Of a stretch of DNA of 64,000 bases, positions 22,792-34,688 are shown piece after piece; the first letter of the stretch is position 1, and every line of letters begins with the position of its first letter. The notes under the pieces are model-generated. The model was not told the origin of the DNA, did not search any database, and saw only the letters and a program-made list of their open reading frames with translations. Origin of the DNA: Macrophomina tecta. Taxonomy: Eukaryota > Ascomycota > Dothideomycetes > Botryosphaeriales > Botryosphaeriaceae. The stretch lies in contig JAKSGN010000035.1 of the NCBI GenBank assembly GCA_024180945.1, positions 124,001 to 188,000 of the forward strand, in the 5' to 3' direction. The translations under genes were made by a program, and so were the position numbers.

Positions 22792-23817
22792 CTATCTGGC
22801 CTTCTCAGCTGAATCAATGAGTACCGGCAGGTTACGGCCCTCTTCACTATTGATAAGGACAACCCACAGTAATTTGTCGGTCTTCTTGTTCTCCCTCTTC
22901 TTCATCTTCCTCGACTCCTTTCCAGTCTTAAGCTGGCTCTCTTCCAAAGCTTTTTGTAGCTCCCCTTCCAACTTCTCCCTCTCTGTTTTCCGCTCCGCCT
23001 TCTCAAACCCCTCCTCGATCCTCTTTATCTCCTTCTCCAAAGCCGCAGCCGCCTCTGCCGACTCTTTTTCCCTTTTCTCCCGCATCTTCGACACTTTCTT
23101 TCGGTCCTTCTTCTCCGCCTTCCGCACCTGCGCCACCCTCATCTGCTTCCACCACTCCGCCGGCCTCTCCTCGTTCTCCCGCAAAGCCACATCCCCAAAA
23201 GCCACATCTGCGACATACCCCCCCAGGGCCCTCATCCGCCTCCTCAAAACAGCCTCCACATTCCCTTCCGCACTTCCTCCATGGTCGTCCTCCTCTTTGT
23301 CCTCACTCGTCAACCCATCGACCCCCACGACCCCACACATCTCCTCCGTCCTCACCACCTTCGCCACCACCCTGGCCCGGCCCAGCGCACCTCCATTCCA
23401 CCGGCTCACCACCCGCGCCACCGCGACCTTCGTCGCCACTGCCTTGCCCACACCCGCCGCTACCTCTAAGCCCGTACCGACCAGCTGGGCGCTGACCAGC
23501 GGCGCGAAGCCGAGGCCCATGCCAACGGCCTCGGTGGCGTCGAAGGCTGGGTGCGGCTGCAAGGCGGCGTTGAGGTCGGCGAGGAAGGAGGTGAGAGTGG
23601 CGAGCGGGAAGGGCAGACAGGGGATGGCAAGGGGCATCGGAAAGGGGGAGAGGGGGTGCGGGAGGAGCTGGGGGAGGGTGATGGGTTTGGGAAGGGGAGG
23701 GGATGTCCTGGATGTGGCGTGGTTTTGGCTGTTGCTTGGAGGTGGTTGTGAGGGGGATGTGGCAGAGGAGGCACGGAGGTATGTTGGAGCGGGTGGGCAG
23801 TCGTGCGTTGTTGGCAT
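22792..23817 (-). CDS. Hypothetical protein with C-terminal coiled coil
   Basis: Single exon of 341 aa from ATG 23817; a longer in-frame start at 23985 is possible. The N-terminal third is Pro-rich (SQPPPSNSQ, PLPKPITLPQLLPHPLSPFP). It is followed by a small, Ala/Val/Gly-rich segment (FLADLNAAL...AVGMGLGFAPLVSAQLVGTGLEVAAGVGKAV). Its pattern reminds me of a widespread uncharacterised fungal family with two hydrophobic hairpins after FLxxLN, but this is a weak resemblance. Residues about 240-320 are a highly charged Lys/Glu coiled coil (KKDRKKVSKMREKREKESAE, EKEIKRIEEGFEKAERKTER). The C-terminus returns to DKLLWVVLINSEEGRNLPV. There is no signal peptide or catalytic motif, so no function is proposed. 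Confidence 0.7.
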   Translation of the reverse strand: MPTTHDCPPAPTYLRASSATSPSQPPPSNSQNHATSRTSPPLPKPITLPQLLPHPLSPFPMPLAIPCLPFPLATLTSFLADLNAALQPHPAFDATEAVGMGLGFAPLVSAQLVGTGLEVAAGVGKAVATKVAVARVVSRWNGGALGRARVVAKVVRTEEMCGVVGVDGLTSEDKEEDDHGGSAEGNVEAVLRRRMRALGGYVADVAFGDVALRENEERPAEWWKQMRVAQVRKAEKKDRKKVSKMREKREKESAEAAAALEKEIKRIEEGFEKAERKTEREKLEGELQKALEESQLKTGKESRKMKKRENKKTDKLLWVVLINSEEGRNLPVLIDSAEKAR

Positions 23818-24806
23818 GGTTTCGTGGAATCGGTAGGGTGGTGTAGGATTGTCTTGTGGGTGTTGTTGAACTGTAGAAAAGTGTTGCGCGAGCGTGTGCT
23901 GGTTGTGATGGGGCGTTTTGATGTAGAGCTCTCCTGTCACTGCTTGCAAGCACATATTTAGCTCGCTTTCTCTTGTCCCCTTCAACCATATCCCGCTAAA
24001 ATCTCACGTCCTATCCTTACTGCATTCATGGGCATTCGACGACAGACCATTCCCAGATAGGCGCATTGTGCGAGCGCTAACTGAATCCAGCAATCCGACA
24101 TGTCGCAGCGCGAGTGCATCTCCCTTGGCAACTCTGCCACCACTGAATCCGCGCTGAAGGATCTTCTTGGTAGTCCTGGCATTTTGCAGCCCATTGGACA
24201 AAGACTCTACCTTGGTTGGCTGGGCATATCGTTTTGCAGCTGCGTACACTTGCTGGGGAAACTGGGACAGCTGCTTAATCGCCTGATAAGCAAATGGACG
24301 TCATTTGGCATAAAGCGCGTGTGTTTATTTGAGAGCCAGAAACCGAAAGCGAGCATTGCTGTAAGGAAATGTCAGGGTTGCGGCCTGGTTGCATGACTTC
24401 AAATTGGTTCCAACGCAGCACGTGACTCGCTCAGCAGGCAGCGGATTAGTAGAGTATCTCTGTGGCAGGAAAGAACCGGTCCGCCTAGCTTCACATTAAC
24501 GTAATAGGCAGGTCTATAGGAACAGACTTCAGAAATACAGCTTCGATGGAGGATCGCGAAGAAGAAAAATAATTACGGCAGAGCCGGGAGGACACAATCG
24601 TGGGGCGTACATGCACCGCCACCGCCACAGCTCAGTGACGTAGTTCAGGCTGCGCGCCTTGCATAAAAGCTCCGCTCCATCATGGACACCGCGTCTACAG
24701 ACAAAGCACCATCAACATAAAACTACGCAACATCAAGGTCCGCTCACTCATCCTTGCTTGGAATATCCTTTAACCCCACCAACACCCGCATTCCAGACAC
24801 CCCATC
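23818..24806. other. Divergent intergenic region
   Basis: About 1 kb between the coiled-coil hypothetical (-) and the 68-aa small protein (+). It carries a CATAAAAG TATA-like box at 24662-24668 for the plus-strand gene. The short ORFs near 24.0-24.4 kb on both strands show no recognisable features. Confidence 0.6.
24662..24668 (+). promoter_or_regulatory. TATA-like box before the 68-aa protein gene
   Basis: CATAAAA, about 145 nt before the ATG at 24807. Confidence 0.35.
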
Positions 24807-25013
24807 ATGCCTATCCCCATTCACACCACCGAGAAGTCCTCCAACTCCGAGACCACCGTGTCCGAGAACAACGCCGAGAACACCACCACTACCTCATCTT
24901 CTACCGGCGCACAGCCCCAGCAGCAGCCCAAGTCTGAGGCAGAGCTCGCTGCCGAGAAGCTTTACGAAGAGCGCATGGAAGAGGAGTATGCTAAGCGCGA
25001 GGGTGGCGCGTAG
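24807..25013 (+). CDS. Small acidic hypothetical protein
   Basis: Single exon, 68 aa. The N-terminal two thirds is Ser/Thr/Asn/Gln-rich and probably disordered (ENNAENTTTTSSSTG, PQQQP). The C-terminal 25 residues form a charged amphipathic helix (EAELAAEKLYEERMEEEYAKREGGA), the sort of conserved tail seen in short uncharacterised fungal proteins. It has no signal peptide and no cysteine. A TATA-like element and the CT/AC-rich leader upstream support a real transcript. Function is unknown. Confidence 0.6.
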   Translation: MPIPIHTTEKSSNSETTVSENNAENTTTTSSSTGAQPQQQPKSEAELAAEKLYEERMEEEYAKREGGA

Positions 25014-25106
25014 CCGCCGGGAATCATGACGAGCCGACTTATCGTTATGCTCGGTGTTACGGTAGCAAATTGTTAGTAACTAAAATTCACAACTCGTATT
25101 TCTTTC

Positions 25107-25124
25107 TTTTTTTTTTAAAAAAAA
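25107..25124. repeat. T-tract/A-tract palindrome
   Basis: T10 followed directly by A8, self-complementary. A similar T9A9 element is at 32041-32058. Confidence 0.8.
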
Positions 25125-25236
25125 GGAGTTATCGACGTTCCCGTATTCCTCCCGCAATACAAACCTCGCGCACCCTTGTGAAAGCTAGCCTCGCGACGTT
25201 TTAGGAACAACACGCGGGGCACCTCCACCAGCGAGG

Positions 25237-25244
25237 TATATAAA
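25237..25244 (+). promoter_or_regulatory. Orphan TATATAAA box
   Basis: Consensus TATA without a supportable ORF downstream. The first ATGs, from 25389 on, give only about 20-residue frames. Confidence 0.3.
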
Positions 25245-25530
25245 CCAATCCTCCAGCTGGGAATTCCAACTTGTGAGTGTGTGTTGTGGCCGTCAAAAAC
25301 CCGAGTCTTTTTTTTCTTTCCCTAACCCCCAAGAAACAAACCGACTTCCAGTTTCAGACTCTTCCCACTCGTCTAGCTCGTTGGATACATGCGAAGAGAA
25401 TGCGGCTATCATTGTCATCTACTGCCTACGTTGCGGGGACTAAACTTTTGACTTTCTAATGCGAGTGTATGAAAACCACGAAATGCGGAAAGACAGGAAA
25501 GAAAAACACACGAGAGCGAACCTAACCGAT

Positions 25531-26625
25531 CTAAAACCCGCCATCAGCCTTGTCGACGAACCTATCCTTCGCCCACTCCTTCCTCTGCTCCTCCTTGAGC
25601 CTCATAATCTCTTCCTTATCCTCCGCGTGACGGAAAGACACAGGCTCGCCGTCATCCATCTCTGCCGCCCTCTTATCGTGCTTCTTGGGCGGCTGGAACT
25701 TGTACTTGGCCCACAAGTAGAACCGCTTGGCCAAGTGAGCACCCTTCTGCTCCTCCTCCTCCAACTCCCTGTCCTTCTCCAGCGCCTTCTCCTCGATGCT
25801 CCGCTTGGCCGGCGTCAGCATCGCGCCCTCCCACTCGGGAACGCCGTTCCAGAACACCATGATGTCCTTGTGGGCCCGCAGCTCCATGCGGCGGTCGGCG
25901 GGCAGCGCGGCGTCGACGACGCGCTTCATGCTGCCGTGCAGTTGGTCGTACGAGTAGTAGCGACCGACGGTGCTACTACCATCACGCCTGCTCAGTGCCC
26001 GGCCCTTCTCTTTCTCTTCCTGTGCCGACAACGGCAGCGGCTGGTGCCGCAGGATCAAGCCGCCGAAATGGATCGCGCTGTCCCACACGATCTGCGTGTT
26101 GTTGTGCCGCTCGATGTAGGCGGCCAGGTCGCGCGGCGTCCCGGCCAGCAGCTGCGCCTGCAGCTCGGCCGGCAAGTCCGCGAAGAGGTATGTCCCCGGC
26201 GGCAGCGTCGTCTCGTCCGTGGACGGGTGGGCACCCGCGTCGAGGACGGAGGAGCGCTTCCCAAGGCCGGCCGTGGGGGAGGAGGCGGGGGAGGAGAGGT
26301 TCCACGCGCCCGGGCTGGACCCCGAGGCGAGCATCTCCTTGAGTGTCGGGGCGTTGTCACTGATCGGGGGCGGGTGCGTGTGAAGGCTACCGAGGTTGTT
26401 GTGCGTGGCGAGGAGCTTGGGGGCGAGGATGCTGTCCTCTACGGGCTTGGGGGGCGGCGGCTGGATCATTTGCTCGGCTAGGACGAGGCCGATGTCAAGG
26501 TTTGCGCTGGGGGTGAGCCATTTTGATGCCTTGGGACCGGTTTCTTTCAGGGGTACGTCTGCTTTTATGGGGGCGGCGGCGGCGGTGCTGGCTATGAGGC
26601 CGAGGAGGGGAGTGGTGAGTTTCAT
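25531..26625 (-). CDS. Secreted hypothetical protein with multiple dibasic sites
   Basis: Single exon of 364 aa from ATG 26625. The frame stays open upstream, but this start gives a signal peptide (MKLTTPLLGLIASTAAAAP) and lies 70 nt after an ATATAAA box. The middle contains LFADLPAELQAQLLAGTPRD, then IERHNNTQIVWDSAIHFGG, which looks like a folded conserved region. The C-terminal 100 residues are highly charged. Dibasic KR/RR pairs occur at residues 123, 213, 234, 245, 274, 300 and 318, several in Kex2-like contexts (LGKR, LSRR, PAKR, LAKR, HDKR), so proteolytic processing in the Golgi is possible. It has one potential N-glycosylation site (NNT). No enzymatic family is recognised. It is not repeated like a dikaritin precursor. 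Confidence 0.72.
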   Translation of the reverse strand: MKLTTPLLGLIASTAAAAPIKADVPLKETGPKASKWLTPSANLDIGLVLAEQMIQPPPPKPVEDSILAPKLLATHNNLGSLHTHPPPISDNAPTLKEMLASGSSPGAWNLSSPASSPTAGLGKRSSVLDAGAHPSTDETTLPPGTYLFADLPAELQAQLLAGTPRDLAAYIERHNNTQIVWDSAIHFGGLILRHQPLPLSAQEEKEKGRALSRRDGSSTVGRYYSYDQLHGSMKRVVDAALPADRRMELRAHKDIMVFWNGVPEWEGAMLTPAKRSIEEKALEKDRELEEEEQKGAHLAKRFYLWAKYKFQPPKKHDKRAAEMDDGEPVSFRHAEDKEEIMRLKEEQRKEWAKDRFVDKADGGF

Positions 26626-27609
26626 GGTGTAGGATTCGAAAGTGCGTAGTCCTGAATATCGGTGAGTGAGTGGTGTGGAAAAGATCTTGTTGGGTTTATA
26701 TGGGCTGCCAGGAACCCTCCTGGGTGAAGGCTTGGTCCAAAGTCCCTGGCCAAAGGTAGTGCCTGGGGTCTGTACCAACGACCCCAAAGGTTTCCCGGCC
26801 AAACACACGCAGAGTTTTACTTGAGCCATCGAAACTCCTGTTTCGGTACTTTTGCCCAACAAACGCATTTGGAATTCACTCATCCCATTCTCCCTCCACC
26901 GTCCGCATTTCTCCGCTCCCCCATATCGGCTGCTCTAAACCCGTGCCTCCTTCATCCTTCGCCCCCGTACATACTCTATCTCCACTAGCTCCTTCCTCAC
27001 CATTTCCTCTTCAGGGCTCATGATGCGCACTTTCTTGGTTATGGATATTGTGGCCCACGCGTTGCGCTCCACAACCGCACCTTGATCGCTGCGCGGTCAC
27101 ACCAGTATATAACTTATCGTACCGTGGGGCGGCCGTACTTCAGCCTTAGGAATGTATGGCACGTTTGGCGGCAGATGGCTACTCGCACAGCTGGACCAAA
27201 GACGTACACTAGAATTATTGGCCAGAAGGAAAGCTATAAAAAAAAAAAAAAGTTCCATGCGGGGATTAGAAGCAATCGTCTGAACACAAGTGGGGCTGAA
27301 AATTGAGGGAAATTTACACCCGGGGAACTTCTTCTTAGGTAGCGGAGCACTCGCATCAGTCGCGCTGAGATGTCGCTCGTGCTCGCATGGTGTCAGAATG
27401 CGGGGCATAGCCGGAGCCACATGTAGAAGCGATGACGTCGGAGCTTCGGCGGCGGCGGAGTTGGCTCTCTACTCTCATATGAGCTCTGACTCTTTGTCGA
27501 AACAGGAGCTTCTTCTCGCTCGTGTCACCTCCCGTCATCCGACAATACAAAGCGCGAAAGCCTTCACACGATATTCGACTGCAACCAGCCCGAGGTCGAT
27601 CCCGTCAGC
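26626..27609. other. Divergent intergenic region
   Basis: About 1 kb between the secreted protein gene (-) and the ABM protein gene (+). It holds an ATATAAA box at 26695-26701 for the minus gene and an A13 run near 27239-27252. No further gene is supported. Confidence 0.6.
26695..26701 (-). promoter_or_regulatory. TATA box of the secreted dibasic protein gene
   Basis: ATATAAA on the minus strand, 70 nt upstream of the ATG at 26625. It helps choose that start over the longer frame. Confidence 0.5.
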
Positions 27610-28322
27610 ATGGCCCCCGTCACTGAAAATGCAATCCTCCCCGTGAAGGCCGGCCTCGACCTTGGCCAGGGCGAGGCCGCCAGCATCTGGCGCAGCACCC
27701 TTGACACCATCAAAGCCCAGCCCGGCTGCCAGCGCCTAGTCTGGGGCCGCCAGCGCGAGAACCCGGACTGCGCGCAGATGCTCGTCGGTGAGCTCCCCTC
27801 GACCCATCCGCCACCTCCAGGCCGGGTACTAATCCGCCATGCCTCGCAGACTGGGACAGCGTCGACCACCACAAGGCCTTCATAGCCTCGCCCGCCTACG
27901 GCCCGTTTTACAAGAGCGTGTCGGACATGGTCGCCGCCCCGCCCGTCCTGACCCACCACGCCTTCCCCTCGGACGTCGCTGCCGTCACGACCTCCGCCCC
28001 CGTCACCGAGCTCATATCGATGTACTTCCCCGCCACTTACAACACGGCCGACTTCGCCGCGCCGTGGGAGGAGTTCATGCGCATTGCAGGGGAGCATGCG
28101 AAGGGCCTGCTCGGGTGGGCGGGCGCGTGGGCCGAGGAGGAGGTCGAGCACGGCAGTCTGAAGGGGGAGAAGGGCAAGCTTTTCCTGGCTCTGGTCGCAT
28201 GGGAGAGCGTCGACGCGCATATGGCGTACAGGGAGACGCAGGCGTTCAAGGAGAGCATCGTCAAGGTGCGGGCCCTGGTGAGCGGCGTGGAGATGCACCA
28301 CGTCGACTTCCAGTCAGCCTAG
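27610..28322 (+). CDS. ABM-type (dimeric alpha-beta barrel) small protein
   Basis: Two exons, 27610-27787 and 27850-28322, with a 62-nt intron splitting a GAC codon; 216 aa. The chain has two tandem half-domains of the ferredoxin-like dimeric alpha/beta barrel type: TIKAQPGCQRLVWGRQ...LVDWDSVDHHKAFIASPAYGPF and later HAKGLLGWAGAWAEEE...FLALVAWESVDAHMAYRETQAF. The W-D/E-S-V-D-x-H pattern in both halves is typical of fungal antibiotic-biosynthesis-monooxygenase-like proteins. These are small cytosolic proteins, some of which are oxygenases acting without cofactors, while others are heme-degrading or have no known activity. No substrate is proposed. The intron-exon join restores the first W-D-S-V motif, which supports it. 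Confidence 0.82.
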
Positions 28323-28895
28323 AGGCCAGTGTGCCCAGCTGTGAATTGCATGTTTGATGTGTGATACGCATGGCGGAGTTTGCACGATGGCTGAAGTCGT
28401 TTTCTGTTCTTGTTGCGCGGGGTTCCGCAGGAATTTGGCCGAACGACGGTGGCTTTAGCTCGCCGGGTGAGCCGAGCGTGTATCACCGAGGGGCAAGTAG
28501 TGTGCAGAAACAAAACCTCGGCGCAGCCTTCACGGATAGTAACTGGAAAATGGCCATGTGGGCGCCATCATTCCATCTCAGGCATGCCACACCCCGCGTG
28601 AGCACGTCAGCCGCGTGCATGACTCTCGCTTCACCGCTCTGATTGGGCAGTCTGCAGGAATAAAATTACCTCCGAGTCCGAGCTCGTTCCCCGGTCGCGG
28701 ATCTTCAAAACTCTATTTCCCCCCCCCCCCCCCAAATATCTTATCAATCAACGGCATCCTGGCAAGCATCGGGAGATGGATGGGACTGATGGCCGTGCAA
28801 CTTTCCCAAATAAGCTTTCCGTGCTACCGACCTCGCCAAACAGCCCTTCCCCCATCATTCCACACACCTCTGTCCCCCGGAGACGCTGCACAGCT
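28323..28895. other. Intergenic; ferric reductase promoter with C15 tract
   Basis: A homopolymer of 15 cytosines lies at 28719-28733, about 160 bp before the ferric reductase ATG. No other feature is supported. Confidence 0.6.
28719..28733. repeat. C15 homopolymer
   Basis: Uninterrupted run of 15 C on the plus strand in the ferric reductase upstream region. Confidence 0.85.
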
Positions 28896-31868
28896 ATGAG
28901 GCTCGTCCGCGGCATCCCATTAACCCGCATCTCCGGCATATCGCCGCTGCTTGTCGTGGTCCTACCACTGCTCTGCCTCCTCCCCTGCTCGACCGCGGCG
29001 AACAGCCTCCTGGCCCCGGACCAGCTATGCGTGCAGGCCGTCTTCATGGGCTACAACAGCCTGACCTTCGCCGAGGACGGCCCCTCCAACCATGCGAACG
29101 GCTCCGTCGCCGCTGCTGCCGGCAACGACTTCTGCCGCAACGCGCTCAAGGCCACTTCGATCTACGCCGCCGCCAAGGTCTACTGCGCCGCCTCCGATGA
29201 CCCGCGCGACTTCGAGCCCGTCGTCGAGCTGCTGCGCGAGCACTGCCGGAAGTGGGGTGGCGGCGCCGAGCTGATGCCCGTGCCGGATGCGGTCGCGAAG
29301 CATTCGGTCGTGGAGTTGCGGCGGGAGTGGAGGAGCGTCGAGTTCGACGCCGTTCCCAAGGGGGAGGAGCTGGATGAGGCCGTGCTGATTTCTGATGCGT
29401 ATTACAAGAGGTGTTTTGAGACTATCGTGAGTGTGCTCGACGGCGGTGTCCGGTATGATGAGAGACTCACTTTTGGACAGTTTTCATGGGAGTACACTAT
29501 GTGGGCTCATAGGAGGGGCGGGTATGTCCTTGGAGCTCGTTTTCGAGACGACCGGTGTACTGACTGTGTTAAGCACCCTGATGTATCAGTTTTGGGTGGC
29601 CGTGATGTTGGCGGCGGCTGCTGTTCAACTCTTCCGCTGCTTTCTCCGAGACCCCGTCCACCGGATATTACGCAGCTTTCGCAAAGCATTCTCGTTTTCA
29701 ATCTTTCAACCGCTGCTGGAGCGTATCGGACGCTGGACGCCAGAAAGCCTGACCTATGAGCGCGTTCCCAGCGCCGTTGTGGCCGAGAAGGACTCCCGGT
29801 CCTGCTTCAACTTCAAGCTCTTCCCTATCGGTGAGACGATGGCCATATGGATGTATTGGATCCTGAGCATCGCCCTGAACTTCACAAACTATCAGTTCTA
29901 CAACGAGAGTATATAGTGAGTTCGGCACCAAACGCCACCGCCTCCGACAAGCTAACCTCCCAACTGTTTTCCAGAGATGCCCCATCAGGTTGCGCGCTAC
30001 TCAGCTGACCGAACCGGTATTCTTTCCTACGCAAACTTGCCAATTTTGTGGCTCTTTGCCGGGAGAAACAATATTCTCATGTTCGCAACTGGCTGGAAGT
30101 TTCCAACCTTCATACGCTTTCATCTTCACATTGCTTGGATAGCTACCCTTGAAGCTATTGCTCACTCTGTGCTATACACCGCCCTGACCCTCAACAGTAG
30201 GTGACAGCCGCCCTTTGTAACCGAGACGCTCACTGAAAACCCGTAGGCGGAATTTTTTGGGCTTGGCTAAAGACGGATTGGTTTTTCACGGGCGTTATTG
30301 TAAGTGACTGACTCCATTGAAGACCTGAAGTGGAGCAGTGCTGATCCCTCCAAGGCAACATTCGTCATGACTCTTCTACTCGTTGTATCTACGCCGGTGT
30401 GGTTGAGAGAAAGATACTACGAGTTATTCATCGATAGCCACATCATTTCCTCCCTTGCCAGCCTGATCGGCCTCTATATGTAAGTCTTCCTGCACTACGA
30501 CGACCTAGAGATCCGTACTGATCGCTCTTTCAATCCAGCCATACCAGAGTCTTTAACCATGATTACGACTGGTACATCTTTATCCCCGCCATTTTCTGGG
30601 TCGTCGACCGCGCCTTCCGCGTCTTCCGCGTCCTCGTCCTCAACTTCGGCTTCAGGCGTGGACGCCTGACGTGGACAAAGACAATAGCCACCTACGACCA
30701 TGCATCCAACATCATCACCCTCGAAATCGAGCCTGGTCGCAACATCGCCCCACCGCGGCCGGGTCAATACTACTTCCTCTACCAACCCTTCTCCCTCCGC
30801 GGCTATGAAAACCACCCCATGACGCTCGGCTCATGGCGTCGCCACGGCCCCAACCCGACCATGACCATCGACGATACTGAAGAAGAGACCTATCCCCTCA
30901 CACCCACCAGCACCGTCTCTTCCCCTTCCATCCCTTCCCTCACCGACGAATCCGACCTCACCAACTCCCTCCACCTCTGCACAAGCGCACAACCCCTCTT
31001 CCCTTCCTCTTCTACCAACTCCTCCCCCTCAACATCCTCGATTCACCTCCCCTTATACCCAACCACCCGCTCCAACACAACCCTTACCTTCTGGATTCGC
31101 CCTTACGACGGCTGGACCCGCCGCCTGCGCGACCAGTGCATCAAAGCCGCCACATCCAACCCTCTCATCCTCCTCGAAGGACCTTACGGCGCGACCCACC
31201 CCCTTCCCGGGAAGTATGACGCCACGGTACTCGTGGCGGGCGGGTCAGGCATCAGCGCCGCTGTGCCGTATCTGCGAGGGCATGCGCGGGCGCAGCGGGG
31301 CGCGGGCGCTGATGCCGACGATGACGTGCGCGTGGATGCGGATGCGAATGCGGATGTCGAAGAGGGTGAGGGTGAGGGTGAGGGTGCGAGGAGTGGAAGA
31401 GGTGCGGCAGCGGCGGCGGCGGCGGCGGAGAAAGAGAACGAGAAGAGGAAGCTGCACCTCGTCTGGGCGGCGCGCGAGGAAGCCTTCATACGGGAGGTCG
31501 TGCGGCGGGAGTTGCGGAGTGGAATCAAGAGGGGGACCTTTGGCGTGAGTTTGTTTTGCACCGCTCCTTCGCAGCAGCTGCAGGACGGTACGGGCGAGGA
31601 GAGCAGCGGGGGTGGCAATAGCGGGGCGATTCTCATCCAGCACGGGCGGCCGGACGTGCGCGGCATCCTCGCGGAGACGGCGCGGGATGTCTGCGCGCGG
31701 AGGATGAGGGGGTCGGCGGCGAGGAAAGGTGGAAGGAGGAGGGCCAGGATAGCGGTGCTGCTGTGCGGGCCGCCGGCCATGGCTAGCGGGGTGGAATCGG
31801 CGGTGAGGGCTTGCGCGGAGGAGTTTGATTGCTGGTTTGATTACTATGATGAAGTATTTAGCTGGTAA
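28896..31868 (+). CDS. Ferric reductase (FRE family, FAD/NADPH-dependent)
   Basis: Seven exons: 28896-29426, 29481-29521, 29574-29915 trimmed to 29908, 29975-30196, 30247-30299, 30355-30479 and 30539-31868; 878 aa. The donor at 29909 (GTATAT) is used instead of GTGAGT at 29916, which would give a stop. A signal peptide and a luminal domain with several Cys (residues 1 to about 185) precede the ferric-reductase membrane domain. Two His pairs with 14-residue spacing (H352/H366 and H423/H437) are the predicted bis-heme ligands. The cytosolic part has HPMTLGSW (528-535, FAD), GPYG (650-653), VAGGSGIS (NADPH) and [10 protein letters not shown], and ends YYDEVFSW. It should reduce extracellular Fe3+ or Cu2+ at the plasma membrane for uptake. 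Low-complexity inserts split both the FAD- and NADPH-binding domains. The 41-nt exon 2 is the least certain part. Confidence 0.9.
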
Positions 31869-32346
31869 GGATGGTTAGATATCATAGAAGACATGATTGA
31901 AAAAGACGAAGGTAGAGTATAGATGGGTTTGGGCATAGCAAAGACCATTAGCATTCACGAATACAGTCAGGGGTTTAAGCCTGGATGGATAGTCACCGAG
32001 AAGAATGCAAGTATTCCCTTATATGCCATTTTTTTCTTTCTTTTTTTTTAAAAAAAAAGAAAAGTGTTGGTCATCCAGTGCCCCATCTGCCTCTACCGGT
32101 GTCTTCAACTCATTATTATGCATGACTCCCCGAACCGTCCCGGATCGCAAAACTACTCACAACCTACCCTATTGCCATGGAGCCCAACCAACCCCTGCAG
32201 GTGACGAACGCTTCGAGCGAGATCAACCCTCAAAGAATACGCCATGCTACGGATAAGGCGCCCGATTATCAACCATCTAAAGTACGCAACGAGATCGCAG
32301 GACAGGCAAGAAGAAAGAGAAATAAGTGGCCGAAGTCACGCAATAT
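31869..32346. other. Intergenic between convergent ferric reductase and AMMECR1 genes
   Basis: Shared 3' region with a T9A9 palindrome at 32041-32058 and flanking C/T- and G/A-rich arms that extend the self-complementarity. Confidence 0.6.
32041..32058. repeat. T-tract/A-tract palindrome
   Basis: T9 then A9, extended with one mismatch by TTTC on the left and GAAAAG on the right. It lies between two convergent 3' ends. Confidence 0.8.

Positions 32347-34688
<2,342 letters not shown>

Larger units (their letters stand above)
25014..25530. other. Intergenic with T/A palindrome and an orphan TATA box
   Basis: T10A8 palindrome at 25107-25124, probably in the 3' region of the 68-aa gene. A strong TATATAAA sits at 25237-25244 on the plus strand, but downstream there are only tiny ORFs before the 3' end of the minus-strand secreted-protein gene. 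It could drive a non-coding or antisense transcript. Confidence 0.5.

Noticed and set aside
29909..29921. Consensus GTGAGT donor at 29916 in the ferric reductase
   Set aside because: Joining from it to either acceptor creates an in-frame TAA; GTATAT at 29909 keeps the family sequence open.
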